Positions 7,303 to 9,864 of a stretch of DNA of 9,864 bases are shown here, in pieces (position 1 is the stretch's first letter; each line of letters starts with the position of its first letter). The position numbers were made by a program, and so were the translations under genes. Under the pieces are notes generated by a model. It did not search any database. It was not told where the DNA came from and saw only the letters and a program-made list of their open reading frames with translations. Source of the stretch: Acidimicrobiales bacterium (GTDB taxonomy: Bacteria; Actinomycetota; Acidimicrobiia; Acidimicrobiales; Poriferisodaliceae); contig JAHDHM010000109.1 in the NCBI GenBank assembly GCA_020631315.1, positions 1-9,864 on the forward strand, written 5' to 3'.

Positions 7303-9369
7303 ATGAGCACGACGTCGACGAGGGGACTGCGCCTACTGGCCGTCTTCCTCATGCTGGCGGCGACGGGGTTGGTGTTCGCCACCCCCGCCGAAGCCAAGGG
7401 AAAGAACAAAGACATCCAGTACTCGTTCACCTTCGTGAACGGTGTGACCATCTCGGGTGTCGCGAACGACAACGAGGTGTTCCTGCCCAACGCAGGCGGC
7501 ACCAGCGTCGACAACCCCACGGGTATGACCGTGCACGTCTCGTGCTCGGACGACTTCCCGAACGGCTGGGGTGAGAAGGACGGCCCGGAGCGCGGCCGTG
7601 ACTCCGCCTGGCAGATCGCTTCGTATTCGATCAGCAAGGACGGCGGCAAGAAGACCTGTGGCGACGACTTCCAGCCGCCTGGTCCTCCGCCGGAGCCTGC
7701 GGTGCAGATCGTCAAGACCGTCAACGGTCAGGACGCCAACACCGCGCCCGGCCCGATGGTGCCGGTCGGTTCGACCGTGACGCTCGGCTACACCGTCACC
7801 AACACCGGTGACACCGTGCTGAACGAGATCGTCGTCACCGACCTCGATCTCGGCGTCATCAACTGCCCGCAGACGTCGCTCGCCGTCGGCGCCTCGATGG
7901 TGTGTGACAACGCCACGATGTTCGTCGCCCAGGCCGGTCCGGTCTTCATGGAGGCCCGCGTCGACGCCGTCGGCACGTCCCGCCAGACCCTAAACCCGCC
8001 CTCCGGTGAGAAGTACGGCTACATCTTCGTCTTCGAGAACGGCGTCACCATCTCCGGTACCTCCGACGACAACGAGCCCTTCATCCGCAACGCCGGCGGC
8101 ACGAGCGTCGACAACCCGCGGGGCATGTTCATGCACGTCTCGTGCTCGGACGACTTCCCCGGTGGCTGGGGCGAGAAGGCCGGCCCCGAGCGTGGTCGTG
8201 ACTCCGCCTGGCGCATCGCCAGCTACCGCATCGAGAAGGAAGACGGCAAGAAGGTCTGCGGCGACGGCGTCGCCGACGTCGAGACCCCGGTCTCCGACAT
8301 CGACCCGATCAACTACATCGCCAAGGACGACACCCCGCCGCCGCCTCCTCCTCCAGGTGAGCTCGAGTGCGCCGTGCGGATCGTCAACGGTGACGACGCC
8401 AAGGTGACCTGGAACGACACGGGTGCGAAGAAGTACGCCATCAAGCGCAACGGCGCCTGGCTCGGCACCGTGCTGCGTGGCACCACGATGTTCACAGACC
8501 AGAACCCGCCCGTCGGTGTGCACCTCACGTACTACGTGCGTGCCATCTATGACGACGGCTCGAAGTCCCCGTGGGTCGACTGCGGCAAGATCAAGATCGA
8601 TCCGCCGCAGCCGCCGACCGAGCTGGAGTGCACCGTCCGAGTGATCGGCGGCAACCAGGTCAAGGTCTCGTGGAACGACGCCGGCGCCAAGAAGTACGCC
8701 GTGAAGCGTGACAACGCCTGGCTCGGCACCGTGAAGGGCCTCGAGTTCGTCGACACGAACCCGCCGGTCGGTCGCTATGTCGAGTACTCGGCCCGTGCGA
8801 TCTTCCACGACGGTTCCAAGACCGACTGGATCAGCTGCGGCAAGATCGACGATCCGACGCCGCCGCCTCCCACGGGTCTCGAGTGCCAGCTGGAGATCGT
8901 CAACGGTGACGACGTGAAGGTGTCGTGGAACGACGTCGGCGCAGCCCGCTACGTGGTCCGTGTCGACAACGCCGAGTGGATCCAGGTCAAGGGCGCCACC
9001 CACTACATCGACACCGACGTGCCGACCGGCCGCTACGTCACCTACGACGTGCGTGCCATCAACGCCGATGGCTCGAAGGGCGACTGGGTTGCCTGCGGCA
9101 AGATCAAGATCGACGGGCCGAACCCGCCGACCGGTGACTGCCAGGCCATCGTCACGAGCGGCGGCGACGTCGAGGTGACGTGGGACGCCGTGGACGGTGC
9201 GACGGAGTACCTCGTCTACCGCAACGGCGTGGTCGTCCGCTCCCAGGGCAGCGCCGCTGGCTGGACCGACACCAACGCTCCGGCGGGCGTGAACCTCACC
9301 TACGAGGTCGCTGCCCGTACCGCGGACGGCAAGACCGATCCGGTGCAGTGCGGCACCGTCCGGATCTGA
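7303..9369 (+). CDS. Secreted multidomain repeat protein: two unknown modules, DUF11-like domain, four FN3-like repeats
   Basis: The 688-residue product starts with a signal peptide (RGLRLLAVFLMLAATGLVFA, likely cleavage after TPAEA at about residue 31). Mature domains in order are: module A1 (about 37-120), DUF11-like domain (about 133-225, GYTVTNTGDTVLNEIVVTD), module A2 (about 237-320), a Pro-rich linker (344-351), and four FN3-like repeats (353-432, 441-516, 526-603, 612-688). Each repeat begins near a Cys and ends with a Cys-Gly pair: C356/C427, C443/C512, C528/C598, C613/C683. Modules A1 and A2 share NAGGTSVDNP, HVSCSDDFP, GWGEK and PERGRDSAW. No sortase signal, C-terminal membrane anchor or catalytic motif is seen, so it is either released or held non-covalently. 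It is probably an adhesive or matrix-type protein. Divergence from the sigma operon suggests co-regulation. DUF11 and FN3 calls are pattern-based; module A is unassigned. Confidence 0.85.
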   Translation: MSTTSTRGLRLLAVFLMLAATGLVFATPAEAKGKNKDIQYSFTFVNGVTISGVANDNEVFLPNAGGTSVDNPTGMTVHVSCSDDFPNGWGEKDGPERGRDSAWQIASYSISKDGGKKTCGDDFQPPGPPPEPAVQIVKTVNGQDANTAPGPMVPVGSTVTLGYTVTNTGDTVLNEIVVTDLDLGVINCPQTSLAVGASMVCDNATMFVAQAGPVFMEARVDAVGTSRQTLNPPSGEKYGYIFVFENGVTISGTSDDNEPFIRNAGGTSVDNPRGMFMHVSCSDDFPGGWGEKAGPERGRDSAWRIASYRIEKEDGKKVCGDGVADVETPVSDIDPINYIAKDDTPPPPPPPGELECAVRIVNGDDAKVTWNDTGAKKYAIKRNGAWLGTVLRGTTMFTDQNPPVGVHLTYYVRAIYDDGSKSPWVDCGKIKIDPPQPPTELECTVRVIGGNQVKVSWNDAGAKKYAVKRDNAWLGTVKGLEFVDTNPPVGRYVEYSARAIFHDGSKTDWISCGKIDDPTPPPPTGLECQLEIVNGDDVKVSWNDVGAARYVVRVDNAEWIQVKGATHYIDTDVPTGRYVTYDVRAINADGSKGDWVACGKIKIDGPNPPTGDCQAIVTSGGDVEVTWDAVDGATEYLVYRNGVVVRSQGSAAGWTDTNAPAGVNLTYEVAARTADGKTDPVQCGTVRI
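7411..7662 (+). repeat. First copy of module A in the secreted protein
   Basis: This encodes residues about 37-120. It matches the second copy at 8011-8262 with an exact offset of 200 residues (600 nt) and no gaps. It includes a 28-nt stretch of complete DNA identity at 7532-7559 versus 8132-8159. Cys81 and Cys119 are conserved in the second copy as Cys281 and Cys319. Confidence 0.85.
8011..8262 (+). repeat. Second copy of module A in the secreted protein
   Basis: This encodes residues about 237-320. Differences from the first copy are mostly conservative or synonymous. A DUF11-like domain lies between the copies. Confidence 0.85.
8359..9366 (+). repeat. Four tandem FN3-like repeats
   Basis: Four units of about 76-80 codons begin near 8359, 8623, 8878 and 9136. 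Each has the pattern Cys, V-x-WND or its variant, a K/V-R or Y-R-N-G/D-N-A turn, a Thr/Asp-rich NPPVG or its variant, Y-V/Y-x-R-A-I, and a closing Cys-Gly. The first three are closest to one another; the fourth is more diverged (WDAVDGATEYLVYRNG), the shape of an ordinary FN3 domain. Units are joined by short Pro-rich linkers. Confidence 0.75.
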
Positions 9370-9393
9370 TCCTCCGCTCCGGATGGGTGACCT

Positions 9394-9429
9394 CCGGTGC
9401 CGGTCCCTGTGCGGCAGGGCCGGCGCCGG
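9394..9429 (+). terminator. GC-rich hairpin just after the secreted-protein gene
   Basis: CCGGTGCCGGTCCCTG at 9394-9409 pairs with CAGGGCCGGCGCCGG at 9415-9429 around a TGCGG loop, with one bulged T and one G-T pair, giving about 15 bp. It starts 25 nt after the stop codon. There is no U-run after it, so termination is inferred. Confidence 0.4.
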
Positions 9430-9499
9430 TGAGTTCGGCTCCGTTCGTGTGCGGAGACCGACAGCCTGATCCTCAACGCCTTCCGGGGTGACGGCTGGT

Positions 9500-9529
9500 C
9501 AGTGGGGCCTGGTTCGCCAGGCCCCACTG
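9500..9529. terminator. Perfect 13-bp hairpin with TTCG loop
   Basis: CAGTGGGGCCTGG at 9500-9512 pairs perfectly with 9517-9529 around a TTCG tetraloop, one of the most stable RNA loops. No U-tract follows on either strand. Tract-less hairpins of this kind are common terminator candidates in high-GC actinobacteria. It lies between the secreted-protein gene and the tRNA. Confidence 0.55.
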
Positions 9530-9597
9530 GCGCGCCCGGGCTTGAGTGGGGTGGGGAAGTCGGGATCACCGTGTTGCGCCGACGGGTACCCTGTCGG

Positions 9598-9615
9598 AGC
9601 GTTCCGCGGAACGCT
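9598..9615. repeat. Perfect 18-nt palindrome upstream of tRNA-Val
   Basis: AGCGTTCCGCGGAACGCT equals its own reverse complement and ends 20 nt before the tRNA. Its centre is CCGCGG. It could be a regulator site over the tRNA promoter, a processing hairpin in the tRNA leader, or chance. I see no good promoter hexamers around it. Confidence 0.5.
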
Positions 9616-9635
9616 GCACTCCGTCAGGGGTGCTC

Positions 9636-9709
9636 GGGCACATAGCTCAGTTGGCTAGAGCGCTTCCCTTACAAGGAAGATGTCGGGGGTTCGAGTCCCT
9701 CTGTGCCCA
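9636..9709 (+). tRNA. tRNA-Val (anticodon TAC)
   Basis: A full cloverleaf can be drawn. Acceptor stem GGGCACA (9636-9642) pairs with TGTGCCC (9702-9708), with discriminator A at 9709. The D-arm begins at GCTC 9645. Anticodon stem CTTCC/GGAAG (9663-9667, 9675-9679) encloses loop CTTACAA, giving anticodon TAC at 9670-9672, read as valine. The T-arm is GGGGG-TTCGAGT-CCCTC with one G-T pair. The CCA end is not encoded. The anticodon arm agrees with valine tRNAs of other bacteria. Confidence 0.96.
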
Positions 9710-9864
9710 CGTCGCTCGCCTCGCTGGCCGCCGGCGAATCGCTCGGTATCCGGTGGGCCGCCTTAACGGCGCCGCGTTGATGACGACGACTCCCTGCAGG
9801 TGGGGCTCTATCGGTGGGTCCCGTGTCATGCAGGTGGTTCGGGATGTCCCGTGGTTTCCGCTTC
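9710..9864. other. Stretch after the tRNA with no recognisable gene
   Basis: I find no supported coding region in these 155 nt, which run to the window edge. Two short units repeat: TGCAGGTGG at 9795-9803 and 9829-9837, and TCCCGTG at 9819-9825 and 9847-9853. Their spacing differs (24 versus 18 nt), so it is a loose repeat only. Confidence 0.4.

Noticed and set aside
7990..9003. 337-codon minus-strand open frame
   Set aside because: It is antisense to the repeat protein. Its apparent repeats are the complement of the FN3-like repeats.
9574..9592. TTGCGC and TACCCT as a tRNA promoter
   Set aside because: The hexamers are only 7 nt apart, too close for a sigma-70-type promoter, and no better pair was found.
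9647..9829. Minus-strand open frame ending in WAQRDSNPRHLPCKGSALAN
   Set aside because: This peptide is the translation of the antisense strand of the tRNA gene and is a well-known false protein in databases.
9690..9864. Integration site at the 3' end of tRNA-Val
   Set aside because: No repeat of the tRNA 3' end and no integrase gene are visible. The short repeats further on are too loose to support an element.

Overview
The window is high-GC, densely coded DNA with GTG and TTG starts alongside ATG. It is most consistent with an actinobacterium. An Acidimicrobiia (Ilumatobacter-like) source is my guess from overall gene style, not something the sequence proves.

Layout: (1) Positions 1-2107, plus strand: the end of an SCO6745-family protein of unknown function, then, one base after its stop, an MFS transporter. 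(2) Positions 2135-7017, minus strand, read right to left: a GTG-started ECF-type sigma factor, a small beta-rich protein overlapping it by 4 nt (ATGA), a TPR-CHAT putative cysteine protease overlapping that by 10 nt, and, after a 70-nt gap, a secreted subtilisin-family protease with an intact triad. (3) Positions 7018-7302: a 285-nt divergent control region, locally AT-rich, with a 7+7 bp dyad. (4) Positions 7303-9369, plus strand: a secreted 688-residue protein with two copies of one module flanking a DUF11-like domain, then four fibronectin-III-like repeats. (5) Positions 9370-9864: two strong hairpins, an 18-nt perfect palindrome, tRNA-Val(TAC), and a short stretch without a recognisable gene.

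The notable part is regions 2-4. A sigma factor, a candidate regulator or substrate, a TPR-CHAT protease and a secreted protease are arranged as one probable operon, divergent from a secreted repeat protein. The gene set resembles the protease branch of type III-E CRISPR (TPR-CHAT protease, cleavable inhibitor, ECF-type sigma), but no CRISPR components are visible. A reasonable hypothesis is a protease-gated sigma switch that controls exported proteins. The linkage and domain content are seen in the sequence; the switch mechanism is inference. The MFS/SCO6745 pair and the tRNA look like ordinary neighbours.
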